Counted from the stretch's first letter, positions 18,960 through 28,089 are shown. The stretch is DNA of 64,000 nucleotides from Algoriphagus sp. PAP.12 (GCF_026652115.1 NZ_JAPPSQ010000009.1:152249-216248); one strand, 5' to 3'. Notes: generated from the sequence alone by a model not told the origin. Translations and numbers: made by a program.

Positions 18960-21386
18960 TTACTCATTCTTGATACTCTTAATCGGATTTGCCCAAGCAG
19001 CACGGATGGTTTGACTGGTCACCGTAACAGCAGCAATGATTCCTGCAATACCTCCGGCCCACAAGAAAGTGGTCCAGGAAATACCAATGTGGTAAGCAAA
19101 GTCCTGAAGCCAACTATCCATTCCAAACCAGGAAATAGGAATAGCTATCACAAAACCTATGGCTACTAACTTCAGAAAGTCTTTCCCTAATAGAAGCAAA
19201 ATATTGGAAGTCTCTGCTCCCATTACTTTTCTGATTCCTATTTCTCGGGTTCTTTGTTCGGTTGCAAAAGTCACCAAGCCCAAAAGACCCAAAACTGAGA
19301 TCACAATGGCTAAAGCTGAGAAGAAAGTGAAGATGGTTTTCACACGTGCTTCAGCTTCATATTGTCTATTAAATCCTTCATCAATAAAATTAGGTTCGAA
19401 AGGATACCCAGGTCTAAAATCAGCCCATTCACCTCTCAGGTAAGCCAAAACCTCATCTCTTTTACCTGCCACATATTTGATACTCACATTATTATTTCTG
19501 TCCTGAGAAATCATGAAGACAATAGGTACAATTGGCTGGTGAAGGCTTTCGAAGTGAAAATCTTTCATCACTCCCGTCACAAAGCCTCTTCTACCTCCAT
19601 AATTGAATGCCTTCCCAATAGCTTCTTCAGGTGAAGACCATCCAATTTCTCTGACTGAAGCCTCATTCAAAATAAATGCTTCTGTTGAATCACTCGCTAA
19701 TTGGTAATCAAAATCACGCCCTGCGACAATTGGAATACCGTAGGTATCCAAGAAATTATGGGCCACATGAACATCAGCTATTCGAAGATTCAACTGGGTC
19801 ATTTCTCCATTGACTTCGGTAGTTGCTCCCTGCGAATCCAATAAGCGTCCAGAAGGAACTCTACTGGACATAGAAACTTCAATAATTCCAGGTTGATTTT
19901 CCAAGCGATCCTTAATGATCAGATAGTTTTCGTTGATTGCAGCATTACTTGGTAAAACCACCATATCCTCTTTTTCAAAGCCCAGATCCTTGTTTTGCAT
20001 ATAGCTCAACTGCCCGATTACCACCAATACAGCCACGATCAAAACTACCGAAATAGCAAACTGACCAACCACCAACACGGATCGGAAATTTTCATGCCCT
20101 TTTCCGGCTTTAAAAGCTCCTTTGAGCACTTTTGCCGGTGCAAATCCTGAAAGGAAAAGTGCAGGATAACTCCCTGAAATCATTCCTACGAATAGGATTA
20201 TTCCTCCAATCCAAAGAAGATATTCTGGGTGGCTGAAAAAGTTTAAGGAAAGTGGTTTTTCAAGAAAATCTGAGAAAATCGGTAGGAATAGGAATACCAA
20301 AATCAAAGCGATAATCATAGACAAAAAAGTCATCACAAAGCCTTCTCCCATAAATTGGCGAACCAAAACGAGTTTGTCCGCCCCCATTGCTTTTCTTAAG
20401 CCTACTTCCATGGAACGGAGGGAAGATCTGGCAGTACTTAAATTCATAAAATTGATACAGGCGATCAAAAGAATAAATAAAGCAACTGCTCCGTAGATAT
20501 AGACATAATCGATATTGCCGTTAGCCTCAATTTCTGAATCCAAATTGGAGTGCAGATGGATGTCCTGAATCGGCCATAAAAATAAATCTGTGGTCTTTGA
20601 CATCGGGATTCCCTGACCAGTTTCTCCCATATGACGATCAATCATCCCAGCCAACTTATCTTCAAAAGCTTCCGGATTTACTCCGTCAGCTAGTTTTAAA
20701 TAGGTTGAAAAATTATTGGATCCATAATTACCCATAAAGGCTTCCTGCCCACCGTAAAACTGGACAACAGGAATCATAGAAGTCAAAAAATCCACATGAA
20801 AGTGCGAGTTTTCAGGCATATCTTCCATCACACCTCGCACCTGAAGCGTAAACTCCATCCCTGCAATCTCCATTTCCAGCTCTTTCCCAATTGCTGATTG
20901 ATCGCCAAAATATCTAGTTGCTGTACTTTCCGAAAGAATTACACCATCTGCTTCTTTCAGAGCTTCTTTACCCTCTCCTTCTTTCACCTTCCATGAAAAC
21001 ACATCGAATACCTCAGGATCAGCCATAAAAAAGCGTTCCTCAACAAATGAGTTTTCTCCATTTTTGATCAAAGGATCAGCCCCCATCAGTCTGGCCGAGA
21101 ATTCTACATCTTCTGGAAAATCTGATTGAATCAGTGGTCCAAATGGAGGCGCAACATGGCCTAGATGAAGGCTTTCCTGACCATCCTGATTAAACCAGGC
21201 TCGGGAAACACGATAAATTCTATCCACATCTTGGTGATAGTTGTCATAACTCAATTCAAACTTGACATACAACAAAATCACAATACTCACTGCCATTCCT
21301 ATGGCCAAACCAAACAAGTTGATAAAGACATAAAGCGGATGCTTTTTAGCATTCCTAAATACGATCTTAAAATAATTTTTAAACAT
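18960..21386 (-). CDS. FtsX/MacB-type ABC permease (808 aa)
   Basis: Starts MFKNYFKIVFRNAKKHP, with TM1 over VFINLFGLAIGMAVSIVILL and then KFELSYDNYHQDVDRIYRV. The first FtsX core carries INFMNLSTARSSLRSMEVG and RKAMGADKLVL. The second carries QRTREIGIRKVMGAE (about residue 711). It ends NPIKSIKNE. Arginine replaces the usual lysine in the second coupling motif (TREIG). The gap before it (21387-21693) is 307 bp of heptad repeats plus the double-hairpin element at 21555, with no sigma54-type element, so it is read as downstream of the permease at 21694. Confidence 0.92.
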   Translation of the reverse strand: MFKNYFKIVFRNAKKHPLYVFINLFGLAIGMAVSIVILLYVKFELSYDNYHQDVDRIYRVSRAWFNQDGQESLHLGHVAPPFGPLIQSDFPEDVEFSARLMGADPLIKNGENSFVEERFFMADPEVFDVFSWKVKEGEGKEALKEADGVILSESTATRYFGDQSAIGKELEMEIAGMEFTLQVRGVMEDMPENSHFHVDFLTSMIPVVQFYGGQEAFMGNYGSNNFSTYLKLADGVNPEAFEDKLAGMIDRHMGETGQGIPMSKTTDLFLWPIQDIHLHSNLDSEIEANGNIDYVYIYGAVALFILLIACINFMNLSTARSSLRSMEVGLRKAMGADKLVLVRQFMGEGFVMTFLSMIIALILVFLFLPIFSDFLEKPLSLNFFSHPEYLLWIGGIILFVGMISGSYPALFLSGFAPAKVLKGAFKAGKGHENFRSVLVVGQFAISVVLIVAVLVVIGQLSYMQNKDLGFEKEDMVVLPSNAAINENYLIIKDRLENQPGIIEVSMSSRVPSGRLLDSQGATTEVNGEMTQLNLRIADVHVAHNFLDTYGIPIVAGRDFDYQLASDSTEAFILNEASVREIGWSSPEEAIGKAFNYGGRRGFVTGVMKDFHFESLHQPIVPIVFMISQDRNNNVSIKYVAGKRDEVLAYLRGEWADFRPGYPFEPNFIDEGFNRQYEAEARVKTIFTFFSALAIVISVLGLLGLVTFATEQRTREIGIRKVMGAETSNILLLLGKDFLKLVAIGFVIAIPISWFGMDSWLQDFAYHIGISWTTFLWAGGIAGIIAAVTVTSQTIRAAWANPIKSIKNE

Positions 21387-21390
21387 GAAT

Positions 21391-21545
21391 TCTGAATTGA
21401 AATATTACAAAATTGGAAAATTGGAAAATTAGCTTTTATCGGTCCAAATCTCCGTTCCTTGTTCTCTAGTCTCTTTTTTGGCTCTTGATTCTTGGTTCTC
21501 GACTCTGGATTCTAGTCTCTCGATTCTTAACTCTTGGCTCATTAT
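21391..21545. repeat. Degenerate heptad-repeat spacer
   Basis: AATTGAAATATTACAAAATTGG-like units (21395-21433) are followed by a long run of CTTGATTCTTGGTTCTCGAC-like units (21482-21540). Together with the hairpin element and the tandem CTTGACT block it accounts for all of the 307-bp gap between two permeases. Confidence 0.55.
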
Positions 21546-21554
21546 TCACGTTCG

Positions 21555-21616
21555 CCCTGTCTCGTGTCCTCACGAGATATTTTATTCTTAGTGACCGTGA
21601 AGACACGGTCGCAGGG
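21555..21616. repeat. Double-hairpin repeat element, copy 1
   Basis: Two perfect 7-bp hairpins lie in tandem: TCTCGTG-TCCT-CACGAGA (21560-21577) and GACCGTG-AAGA-CACGGTC (21593-21610). They are enclosed by CCCTG (21555) and CAGGG (21612), so the whole element can fold as a three-way junction. A diverged second copy lies at 30690-30739, also in a gap between permeases. Confidence 0.75.
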
Positions 21617-21654
21617 GTAATCTTTACTCTTTTCACTCGATTCTTGGTTCTCGG

Positions 21655-21692
21655 TTCTTGACTCTTGACTCTTGACTCTTGACTCTTGGCTC
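21655..21692. repeat. CTTGACT tandem repeat
   Basis: About five consecutive 7-bp units of CTTGACT, the last one degenerate (CTTGGCT), directly after the permease stop codon. It is the most regular example of the heptad pattern that fills many gaps in the array. Confidence 0.8.
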
Positions 21693-21693
21693 T

Positions 21694-24117
21694 CTAATCA
21701 CTTTTTAAACTTTTAACCGGATTGGATCTGGCTGCAGAAAAAGCCTGGTAACTCACTGTGAGCAAGGCGATTATCATCACCAAAACTCCAGCTAATAAGA
21801 AAATCAATGGGTTGAGTTCAGTTTGATAAGCGAAAGTTTGTAGCCATTCACCCATAGCCCAATAGGAAATTGGAACAGCAATCACAAAGGCTACCAATAC
21901 CAGTTTGCTAAAATTGGTAGTCAGCATCCAAACTAAGCCAGAAGTCGACGCTCCCAAAACCTTTCTCACTCCTATTTCTTTGGTCTTTTTGTAGGCTGTA
22001 TAGGCAGCCAGACCAAATAATCCTATACATGCGATCAGAATTGCCAAGACTGAGAATGAGGCCAAAATTTTACTGGAAACTTGTTCTTCTACATATTGCT
22101 TCTGAAGATTATTTTCTAGAAACGAGAATGAAAAGGGCTGATTTTGGCCAAATGTATTCCACAATTTCTCTACCTCAGCGATGGTTTGCTGAGGATTATC
22201 CCCTGAAATATTCAAAGCCAAGAAATTCTGGAACCCTACAGCAGATTCTGTACTGAAAATCGCCAAAGGTGTGATCGGTAAATGCAAAGATTCAAAATGA
22301 AAATCCTCTGCCAAGCCAATCACCGTATACGGGATATTGACTTGCTCCCCATTGACATTTGCTCCGCTATATATTTTCTTTCCGATAGGGTCTTCCAAGC
22401 CAAAAGCCTGCGCTGCGGCATGATTGAGAATCACAGAGGTACTGTCATTGAATTCCTCTCCAAACATCCTCCCATCGGTCATTTTGATTCCCATGGCATT
22501 TAAGAAAAAGTCATCGGCAACAAAGCCTTTACCTGTCAGCACTTCTGATTTTCCTTCAGGAGTGAATTGCACGCCAAAGAATGAATTTCCCGGCATCGTA
22601 CTGCTTCCTCCGGCGTTGAGTACACCTGGAATTTTCAACACCTCTTTCCGGAAAGTTTCTGGGTTTTCCAATTGTCCAAAGCGATCAACAACAAGAACAT
22701 TTTCTCGCTGAAAGCCCAGATTTTTGGTTTGGATAAAACTGATTTGTCGCTGAATAATCAAGGTTCCAGCGATCAGCATGATTGAAATGGTAAACTGGAA
22801 AACAACCAATCCATTTCTCAAAAATTGTCCTTTTCTAGTAGAGGAAAGCTTCCCCTTCATGATTTCAACAGCATGCATCTTTGAGATTTGAAATGCGGGA
22901 TAATAGCCTGCTACAAGTGACACAAAAATCCCCATTCCCAAAAGCCAAGGGATCAGCTCGATGGCTTCGCCCATTCCAATTGACAAGGTCTTTTGAGCCA
23001 TATCATTGAAAAATGGAAGCGCCAAGCCAACCAAAATACTGGACAAGGCCAAGCTGATAACCACCAGCAAGACCGCCTCCATCAAAAACTGGATAATCAA
23101 CTGTTGACGGTCTGACCCCATTGCCTTTCTAACTCCCACTTCTCTGGCTCTCTCTGAAGACCTAGCAGTTGCCAGGTTGATGAAGTTTACAGAGGCAATC
23201 AGCAGGATGAAAATGGCAATGGAAATAAAAATATATACATAACGAATATCTCCATTCGCTTTCATTTCATTCTGAAGCTTGGAAGTCAAATGGATATCTC
23301 CGAGTGGTTGAAGGAAGTAATTATAGCCATTTCCGGCAGCGATGTAGTCATCGTAATTTACTCCGGTATTCTGTTCTATTTGACCCGCTGCGTATTTCTT
23401 TACCAAAGGAGGAATAGCATTCTGAACCTTCTCCCAAGAGGCTGCCGGTAGTAATTTGATATAGGTCATTGCAGAAAAACCTGCATAAGTTGGATCTTGA
23501 TTAAAAGGCAAACCAGCAGTAGAACCAATCATATCAAAATTGAAATGGGTATTGCCTGGTAAGTCCTGCATCACTCCCGTCACTTCTACATCCTGCCCGT
23601 TGACTTTGAGCTGTTTGCCCACTACATCAGTGGTTCCAAAATATTTAAGTGCTGTTTTTTCATTTAATACAAAAGCGCTGGTCTGATAAAGGGCCGTTTT
23701 GGCATCTCCAGCAACCATGGGAATGGGAAACATTTCGAAAAAATTTGAATCTGCCATTGCTACCAATCGCTCCTCATAAAAATCCTCATCCACTTGAACC
23801 ATGCTTGCAAAGTCCCCAAATGTAAAAAGCCTGGTGGCATCCTCCACTTCTGGGATTTCATCCTTGAAAACCTCTGCGAATCCGTCTGGAATGATTGCAT
23901 AGAGATTGATATGATCAGGATAGATCCTCTCTAAACTTACTCTATATATTTCCTTTTGATCCTCCCAAAACTTATCATAACTCACTTCATCTTTTACCTG
24001 TAAAAAAATCAGCAAGCAACAGGTCAGTCCCAATGTCAACCCCAAAATATTAATCCCGGTATAGATCTTATTTTTAACCAGGTTCCGATAGGCAATCTTC
24101 AGGTAATTTTTAAACAT
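21694..24117 (-). CDS. FtsX/MacB-type ABC permease (807 aa)
   Basis: The start is placed at the ATG that gives MFKNYLKIAYRNLVKNK, because every member of the array begins with this motif. An upstream in-frame extension would run through the terminator at 24152-24182. The first FtsX core has VNFINLATARSSERAREVG and RKAMGSDRQQL. The second has KKTKEIGVRKVLGAS (about residue 710). It ends NPVKSLKSD. The first periplasmic domain has an AAGQIEQNTGVNYDDYIAAG stretch comparable to that of the permease at 11926. It lies just downstream of a DUF2807 gene and its terminator. Confidence 0.92.
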   Translation of the reverse strand: MFKNYLKIAYRNLVKNKIYTGINILGLTLGLTCCLLIFLQVKDEVSYDKFWEDQKEIYRVSLERIYPDHINLYAIIPDGFAEVFKDEIPEVEDATRLFTFGDFASMVQVDEDFYEERLVAMADSNFFEMFPIPMVAGDAKTALYQTSAFVLNEKTALKYFGTTDVVGKQLKVNGQDVEVTGVMQDLPGNTHFNFDMIGSTAGLPFNQDPTYAGFSAMTYIKLLPAASWEKVQNAIPPLVKKYAAGQIEQNTGVNYDDYIAAGNGYNYFLQPLGDIHLTSKLQNEMKANGDIRYVYIFISIAIFILLIASVNFINLATARSSERAREVGVRKAMGSDRQQLIIQFLMEAVLLVVISLALSSILVGLALPFFNDMAQKTLSIGMGEAIELIPWLLGMGIFVSLVAGYYPAFQISKMHAVEIMKGKLSSTRKGQFLRNGLVVFQFTISIMLIAGTLIIQRQISFIQTKNLGFQRENVLVVDRFGQLENPETFRKEVLKIPGVLNAGGSSTMPGNSFFGVQFTPEGKSEVLTGKGFVADDFFLNAMGIKMTDGRMFGEEFNDSTSVILNHAAAQAFGLEDPIGKKIYSGANVNGEQVNIPYTVIGLAEDFHFESLHLPITPLAIFSTESAVGFQNFLALNISGDNPQQTIAEVEKLWNTFGQNQPFSFSFLENNLQKQYVEEQVSSKILASFSVLAILIACIGLFGLAAYTAYKKTKEIGVRKVLGASTSGLVWMLTTNFSKLVLVAFVIAVPISYWAMGEWLQTFAYQTELNPLIFLLAGVLVMIIALLTVSYQAFSAARSNPVKSLKSD

Positions 24118-24151
24118 AAGACAAGGTTTTAGATGGATGATTTTAGACAAA

Positions 24152-24182
24152 AAAAGCCGACAAGATATTCTCACCGGCTTTT
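24152..24182 (-). terminator. Terminator after DUF2807 copy 1
   Basis: AAAAGCCG (24152-24159) and CGGCTTTT (24175-24182) pair over 8 bp with a 15-nt loop. The minus strand continues with a run of T. It lies between the DUF2807 stop (24205) and the next permease start (24117), so the DUF2807 message may be made in excess over the permeases behind it. Confidence 0.8.
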
Positions 24183-24204
24183 CCATTCATAAGGCTGGGT
24201 TATT

Positions 24205-24906
24205 TTATTGTTTTACAACTTTGGCAGAACCAGAAGCCGCCACTTGCATTCTTGGGTCACCTCTGTAGTATACATTTCCAGATCCTGAAGCTCCTACCTT
24301 TAGGTTTTCCATTGCAGTGATATACGTTTTTCCTGATCCAGATTTTCCTACATCTACAGATTCTGCTTCCAAATCAATGGCTTCAAAATTACCCGAACCA
24401 GATTGACCGACATGAACATCTTTTGCTGAACCACCTTCGATCAAAATATCACCGGAACCACTGATACCGGCACTAACAGTTCTGGCATGTACATTTTTCA
24501 ATTTGATCAATCCTGAACCAGATACTCCTAGAGCCAATTTATCAGTTTCGATATTGTCTTCAACAGTGATAGAACCTGATCCAGAAGATCCTAGACCTTC
24601 GATTTCACGCATTGTCACGTAAAACTTCAATCGGACATTTCGGTAGTTTCCTTTTTCAAGTTTCAACTTCAATCTGCCATTATCCACCTCGGTAATAATT
24701 TTATCCAAATCAATATTTTCGGATTCGATTCTTACTTCATCTCTATTTCCTATCTCCACAAAGACATCCCAGCTTCCTCCAGATTCTATCTTGGTGAAAT
24801 TCCCTGGGGTTCGGGTTTCAGTTCCTTGTGCATTAGCCGTCAGACCTACTAAAAAGAGTAAAACGATCAAGGCTGTGGTTTTCGCAGTATTCATAGTGTG
24901 CTTCAT
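24205..24906 (-). CDS. DUF2807 (GIN-domain) secreted protein, copy 1
   Basis: 233 residues. The signal peptide MKHTMNTAKTTALIVLLFL ends near ANAQ; an ATG at 24894 is an equally possible start. The head TRTPGNFTKIESGGSWDVFV is followed by seven SGSG-type GIN repeats (for example SGSGLIKLK, SGSGDILIE, SGSGNFEAI). It matches the protein at 18186-18881 closely over the head region (GNYRNVRLKFYVTMREIEG versus GNYNNVKLKFYITYRELEG). It is the first gene of a unit, with a sigma54-like element ending 25 bp upstream. It is followed by its own terminator and then two permeases. Confidence 0.85.
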   Translation of the reverse strand: MKHTMNTAKTTALIVLLFLVGLTANAQGTETRTPGNFTKIESGGSWDVFVEIGNRDEVRIESENIDLDKIITEVDNGRLKLKLEKGNYRNVRLKFYVTMREIEGLGSSGSGSITVEDNIETDKLALGVSGSGLIKLKNVHARTVSAGISGSGDILIEGGSAKDVHVGQSGSGNFEAIDLEAESVDVGKSGSGKTYITAMENLKVGASGSGNVYYRGDPRMQVAASGSAKVVKQ

Positions 24907-24930
24907 AATAGTATTAGGTTATAGTTTAAA

Positions 24931-24946
24931 TTCATCAATTGTGCCA
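24931..24946 (-). promoter_or_regulatory. Putative sigma54-like promoter C
   Basis: The minus strand reads TGGCACAATTGATGAA, a consensus -24 with G at the -12 position. The predicted start is near 24921, about 15 nt before the DUF2807 ATG. The core of operator C is 74 bp upstream. Confidence 0.6.
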
Positions 24947-24953
24947 AGGTCTA

Positions 24954-24987
24954 AAAAAGCCCTTCTACGGCAATGGAAGTGCTTTTT
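24954..24987 (-). terminator. Terminator-like hairpin between operator C and promoter C
   Basis: AAAAAGC-C-CTTC pairs with GAAG-T-GCTTTTT (24954-24987) around a 10-nt loop. The minus strand ends the stem with six T. It lies upstream of the predicted start, so it would stop read-through from the right without blocking promoter C. Confidence 0.75.
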
Positions 24988-25019
24988 CAATAATTCACTG
25001 TCCGTATCAATTGGATTTC

Positions 25020-25033
25020 GACCGCTAGCGGAC
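25020..25033. promoter_or_regulatory. Enhancer-like operator C
   Basis: GACCG-CTAG-CGGAC contains the perfect palindrome CCGCTAGCGG. It is the most symmetrical of the six copies. No third half-site stands at the usual six-base distance. Confidence 0.65.
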
Positions 25034-25180
25034 AAAGTTTTTAGAAGAAAATTATCCTGTTTTCATCTAGAATAAATCCTATCCAGTTCAAAATCGAATT
25101 TGAAAGAATTAAAACTATTTCTCTTTTTGACTTCCAAAAATGTAGATGCAATTGAAATCGAATAGGTTGCATTTTGACAC

Positions 25181-25211
25181 AAAAAAACCTCCCAAATTAG
25201 GGAGGTATTTT
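25181..25211 (-). terminator. Strong terminator after permease
   Basis: ACCTCCC-AAATTA-GGGAGGT (25187-25206) is flanked on the minus strand by seven T. It lies 23 bp beyond the stop of the permease at 25234 and closes that unit. Confidence 0.92.
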
Positions 25212-25233
25212 TACTATAAATTAACCTTTAATT

Positions 25234-27597
25234 TTACTCACTTTTAATGGCTTGCACCGGGTTGGAATGTGCCGCTTTCAAAGACTGCAATGTCACAGTC
25301 AAGAATGCCACTCCAAAAATGGTAATCGCAGCCAGCGGGATAAACCACCACTCGAAATTGATCCTGTACTGATAGCCTTTCAGCCAGTCTTGCATGACCC
25401 AGAAGGCAATTCCTGATCCTATCAAAATTGAGAATGAAACAATCAGGATAAATTCCTTATTGATCACCTGCAAAATGGAGAAAGTGGAAGCTCCCAAGAC
25501 TTTTCTAATACCAATTTCCTTGGTCTTTTGTTCAGCGACATGGGCAGAAAGTCCCAATAATCCCAAACAAGAAATCAAAATGGTCAAAATACTGAAGTAT
25601 TGAGCCAAGTCCCTCAGTCTCACATCCTCTTGATAAAGTCTTGCATAATTTTCATCCATGAAGCTGTATTCAAATGGAAACTCAGGATTCAAATTTCTTC
25701 CTGTCGCTTCCATAAAAGCAACTGTCTCACGGATCTTATCCGTATTTACTTTGATATACGCTTGCCAGCTGTTTGCTGGATCTAAGAGCAGGATTGCTGG
25801 AGCTACATTGTTTCTAAAACTTTCGAAATGGAAATCTTTCACTACACCGGTGATTGATCTCTCATCTCCCCACATTCTGAAAAATTCCTGCCCCTCTTGA
25901 TCCTGTTCCATCAATTTCAATGCGGTTTCATTCAGAATTGCACCAGATACAGAATCTGCTCCATTTGCGCGGTCAAATGCTCTTCCTTTTACCAGGCTTA
26001 ACCCGGTAGTTTCCAAGAAATCATAATCAACACGAATGATTTCAAACAAGGCCGCATTTTCAGGATCTTTTCCTTCCCAAGACACTCCGCCGGTATTTGA
26101 GGTTCTTCCCATAAAAGCAAAAGAAGATCTACTGACTGAAAGGATATTTTCATCTTTTTCCAATTCGGCTTTGAACACATCAAAGCTTTCCAAAAGTTTC
26201 CCCTCCAAAGGGACCTGGATCAACTGATCTTTGGAATATCCCAGATCTTGATTCATGGCAAAATTGATCTGCTGATAGACCACCATCGTGGAAACAATCA
26301 GAATGGTTGCTAAAATGAATTGGAATAGTACCAAGCCTTTTCTGGCCATCACCACACCTTTTCCTGATTTAGTAAAGGACCTAAAAACAGAAACCACTTT
26401 TGTAGCAGATAGGTAGAATGCCGGGTAAGAACCCGCAACCAATCCCGTCAGGACAATAATTCCCAGAATCTGAAGCCAGAATAGACCTGAAAAATAAGGA
26501 ACAGCCATATCCTTCCCAGTCAGATTATTGAATATTGGCAAAGTCACCTGAACCAAAAGGATGGCAAAAAAAGCTGCGAATAGGGTGATCAGCAGCGATT
26601 CACTCAAAAACTGAAATACCAAAGAATTCTTATTGGCACCAGAGACTTTTCTCACTCCAACTTCTTTGGCTCTTTTTTGGGATTTTGCCGTACTCAAATT
26701 CATGAAATTGATACAAGCAATGATCAATACAAAAATCCCAATCATGGCAAACAACTTCACATTCTTGATTCTTCCCTCCACAGGCATTCCATCTTTCCAT
26801 TGCCCATGGAGATACAATTCACCTCTCGGATAGGCAAAAAGCTCTACATTGGAATCTTCATTTCTCTCGGCAATGTAATTTGAAATACTCTTAGAAAAGG
26901 CTTCTCCGTCCACTCCCTCTCTCAGCTTAATGATGGTGCTCGGACCATTATTTCCCCAATCGCTCAGCCAGTCATTTTCATCAAAAAACACCTGGTAAGG
27001 AAGCAAGTATTCAAACTTCATGGTGGAGTTTTTAGGAAGGGATTTCAGGACACCTTGTACGATGAAATTCTTGGAATCAGTTCCTTGACGAATCTCCACA
27101 TCCTCTCCCACCACATCTGTTCTACCAAACAAGGAAATCGCCCCTTCTTCCGTAAGAACAACATGATTGTTTTCTGTAAGCATCCGATTGATATCCCCTT
27201 CCAAAGTCTCAAACTGATAGATATGAAGCAAATCTGGCATTGCATAAAGTCCATCCAATTTGATTCTTTTATCCTTCTGAATAAACAGTTGGGGTTGATT
27301 CCAAGTGTAGGTGGATGCATATTCGACTTCGGATAAAGTCTCTTTCATACTTTCAGCCAAAACTCCGGGAGTTGAAGTGGTAGTGAAAATATCAGCACCA
27401 TAACTTTGATGCTCCATGACTCTATAAATCCTTTCGATATCGGCAATCTCCCGGTCCATTTTTAGCTCAGAATCCACCCACAGACCGATGAGAATCGCTG
27501 CCCACAGTCCTAAAGACAAACCGAAAAGGTTGATGAAAAAAGTAAGCTTATGTTTTTTGAAACCTCGGAGCGCAATTTTAAAGTAATTTTTAAACAT
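25234..27597 (-). CDS. FtsX/MacB-type ABC permease (787 aa)
   Basis: Starts MFKNYFKIALRGFKKHK, with TM1 over FFINLFGLSLGLWAAILIGL. It belongs to the shorter subgroup: STPGVLAESMKETLSEVE in the first periplasmic domain, and WNQPQLFIQKDKRIKL in place of the longer insert of its neighbours. The first FtsX core has INFMNLSTAKSQKRAKEVG and RKVSGANKNSL. The second has QKTKEIGIRKVLGAS (about residue 690). It ends NPVQAIKSE. It appears to be a one-gene unit: promoter B and operator B lie upstream with a leader of about 150 nt, and a strong terminator follows its stop. Confidence 0.92.
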   Translation of the reverse strand: MFKNYFKIALRGFKKHKLTFFINLFGLSLGLWAAILIGLWVDSELKMDREIADIERIYRVMEHQSYGADIFTTTSTPGVLAESMKETLSEVEYASTYTWNQPQLFIQKDKRIKLDGLYAMPDLLHIYQFETLEGDINRMLTENNHVVLTEEGAISLFGRTDVVGEDVEIRQGTDSKNFIVQGVLKSLPKNSTMKFEYLLPYQVFFDENDWLSDWGNNGPSTIIKLREGVDGEAFSKSISNYIAERNEDSNVELFAYPRGELYLHGQWKDGMPVEGRIKNVKLFAMIGIFVLIIACINFMNLSTAKSQKRAKEVGVRKVSGANKNSLVFQFLSESLLITLFAAFFAILLVQVTLPIFNNLTGKDMAVPYFSGLFWLQILGIIVLTGLVAGSYPAFYLSATKVVSVFRSFTKSGKGVVMARKGLVLFQFILATILIVSTMVVYQQINFAMNQDLGYSKDQLIQVPLEGKLLESFDVFKAELEKDENILSVSRSSFAFMGRTSNTGGVSWEGKDPENAALFEIIRVDYDFLETTGLSLVKGRAFDRANGADSVSGAILNETALKLMEQDQEGQEFFRMWGDERSITGVVKDFHFESFRNNVAPAILLLDPANSWQAYIKVNTDKIRETVAFMEATGRNLNPEFPFEYSFMDENYARLYQEDVRLRDLAQYFSILTILISCLGLLGLSAHVAEQKTKEIGIRKVLGASTFSILQVINKEFILIVSFSILIGSGIAFWVMQDWLKGYQYRINFEWWFIPLAAITIFGVAFLTVTLQSLKAAHSNPVQAIKSE

Positions 27598-27760
27598 GTT
27601 GGTGGACAGTTAATGATTAAGCGGAATAGAAAAAAGAGTTGGTTTAGTTTTAATAAAGATGTCCCTCCAATTCAAAAGGTTGCATTGAGATAATTCAATC
27701 GTTTGAAAAGGAGATGAATTTTGAGTGTTCTACTTTATAATGCTGATGCCATTAAAATGT

Positions 27761-27776
27761 TACACAGGTAATGCCA
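27761..27776 (-). promoter_or_regulatory. Putative sigma54-like promoter B
   Basis: The minus strand reads TGGCATTACCTGTGTA, with TG at the -12 position. It is 75 bp from operator B. The start would be near 27751. A second TGGCAT at 27746-27751 lacks the G at -12 and is a weaker alternative. Confidence 0.5.
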
Positions 27777-27850
27777 AGTAGCAAAAACAGGCTTTACGGT
27801 CAGTTTGGGGACTTTTGTCTTAAAAGTATTGTTCGCACAAAGTCAATTTT

Positions 27851-27864
27851 GCACGCTGGCGGTC
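27851..27864. promoter_or_regulatory. Enhancer-like operator B
   Basis: GCACG-CTGG-CGGTC (plus strand). One arm differs from the usual GTTCG/GTCCG. The flanking A/T tracts are like those at the other copies. Confidence 0.55.
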
Positions 27865-27892
27865 GAAAAAAATTGATGCATGGTAAAAGCTA

Positions 27893-27999
27893 TTCAGGAT
27901 TTGAAATCCTGAACTTCAATTCCTAAAAATTCTAAAAAGAACTAAAGCCCAAATAGAATATGATTAGATATATAGGAACGGGTTAAAACCCATTCCTAT
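27893..27999. repeat. Two-hairpin REP/MITE-like element
   Basis: The palindrome TTCAGGATTT-G-AAATCCTGAA (27893-27913) is followed, after an A/T-rich spacer, by ATAGGAAcGGGTT-AA-AACCCaTTCCTAT (27972-27999), a 12-bp stem with one mismatch. The 492-bp gap 27598-28089 otherwise holds promoter and operator B and a CT-rich tail before the next permease stop. No gene is seen in it. Confidence 0.65.
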
Positions 28000-28089
28000 T
28001 CAAAACAATTTTTCGAAATACCTCAGGGGTAGATTTAGAAACTTTCTTCAATACTCTTGATTCTCAGCTCTTGTTTCTCCGCTCTAAAA

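Noticed and set aside
21655..21692. CRISPR-like array from the regular CTTGACT repeats
   Set aside because: The units are 7 bp and directly adjacent, with no unique spacers, no leader and no cas genes.
24118..24186. N-terminal extension of the permease at 21694 (start at 24186)
   Set aside because: It would translate the terminator hairpin and add residues absent from all paralogues. The ATG at 24117 gives the conserved MFKNYLKIAYRN start.
27598..28089. A small gene in the 492-bp gap
   Set aside because: Only short frames without start context. The region is explained by the leader, promoter and operator B, two palindromes and a repeat tail.
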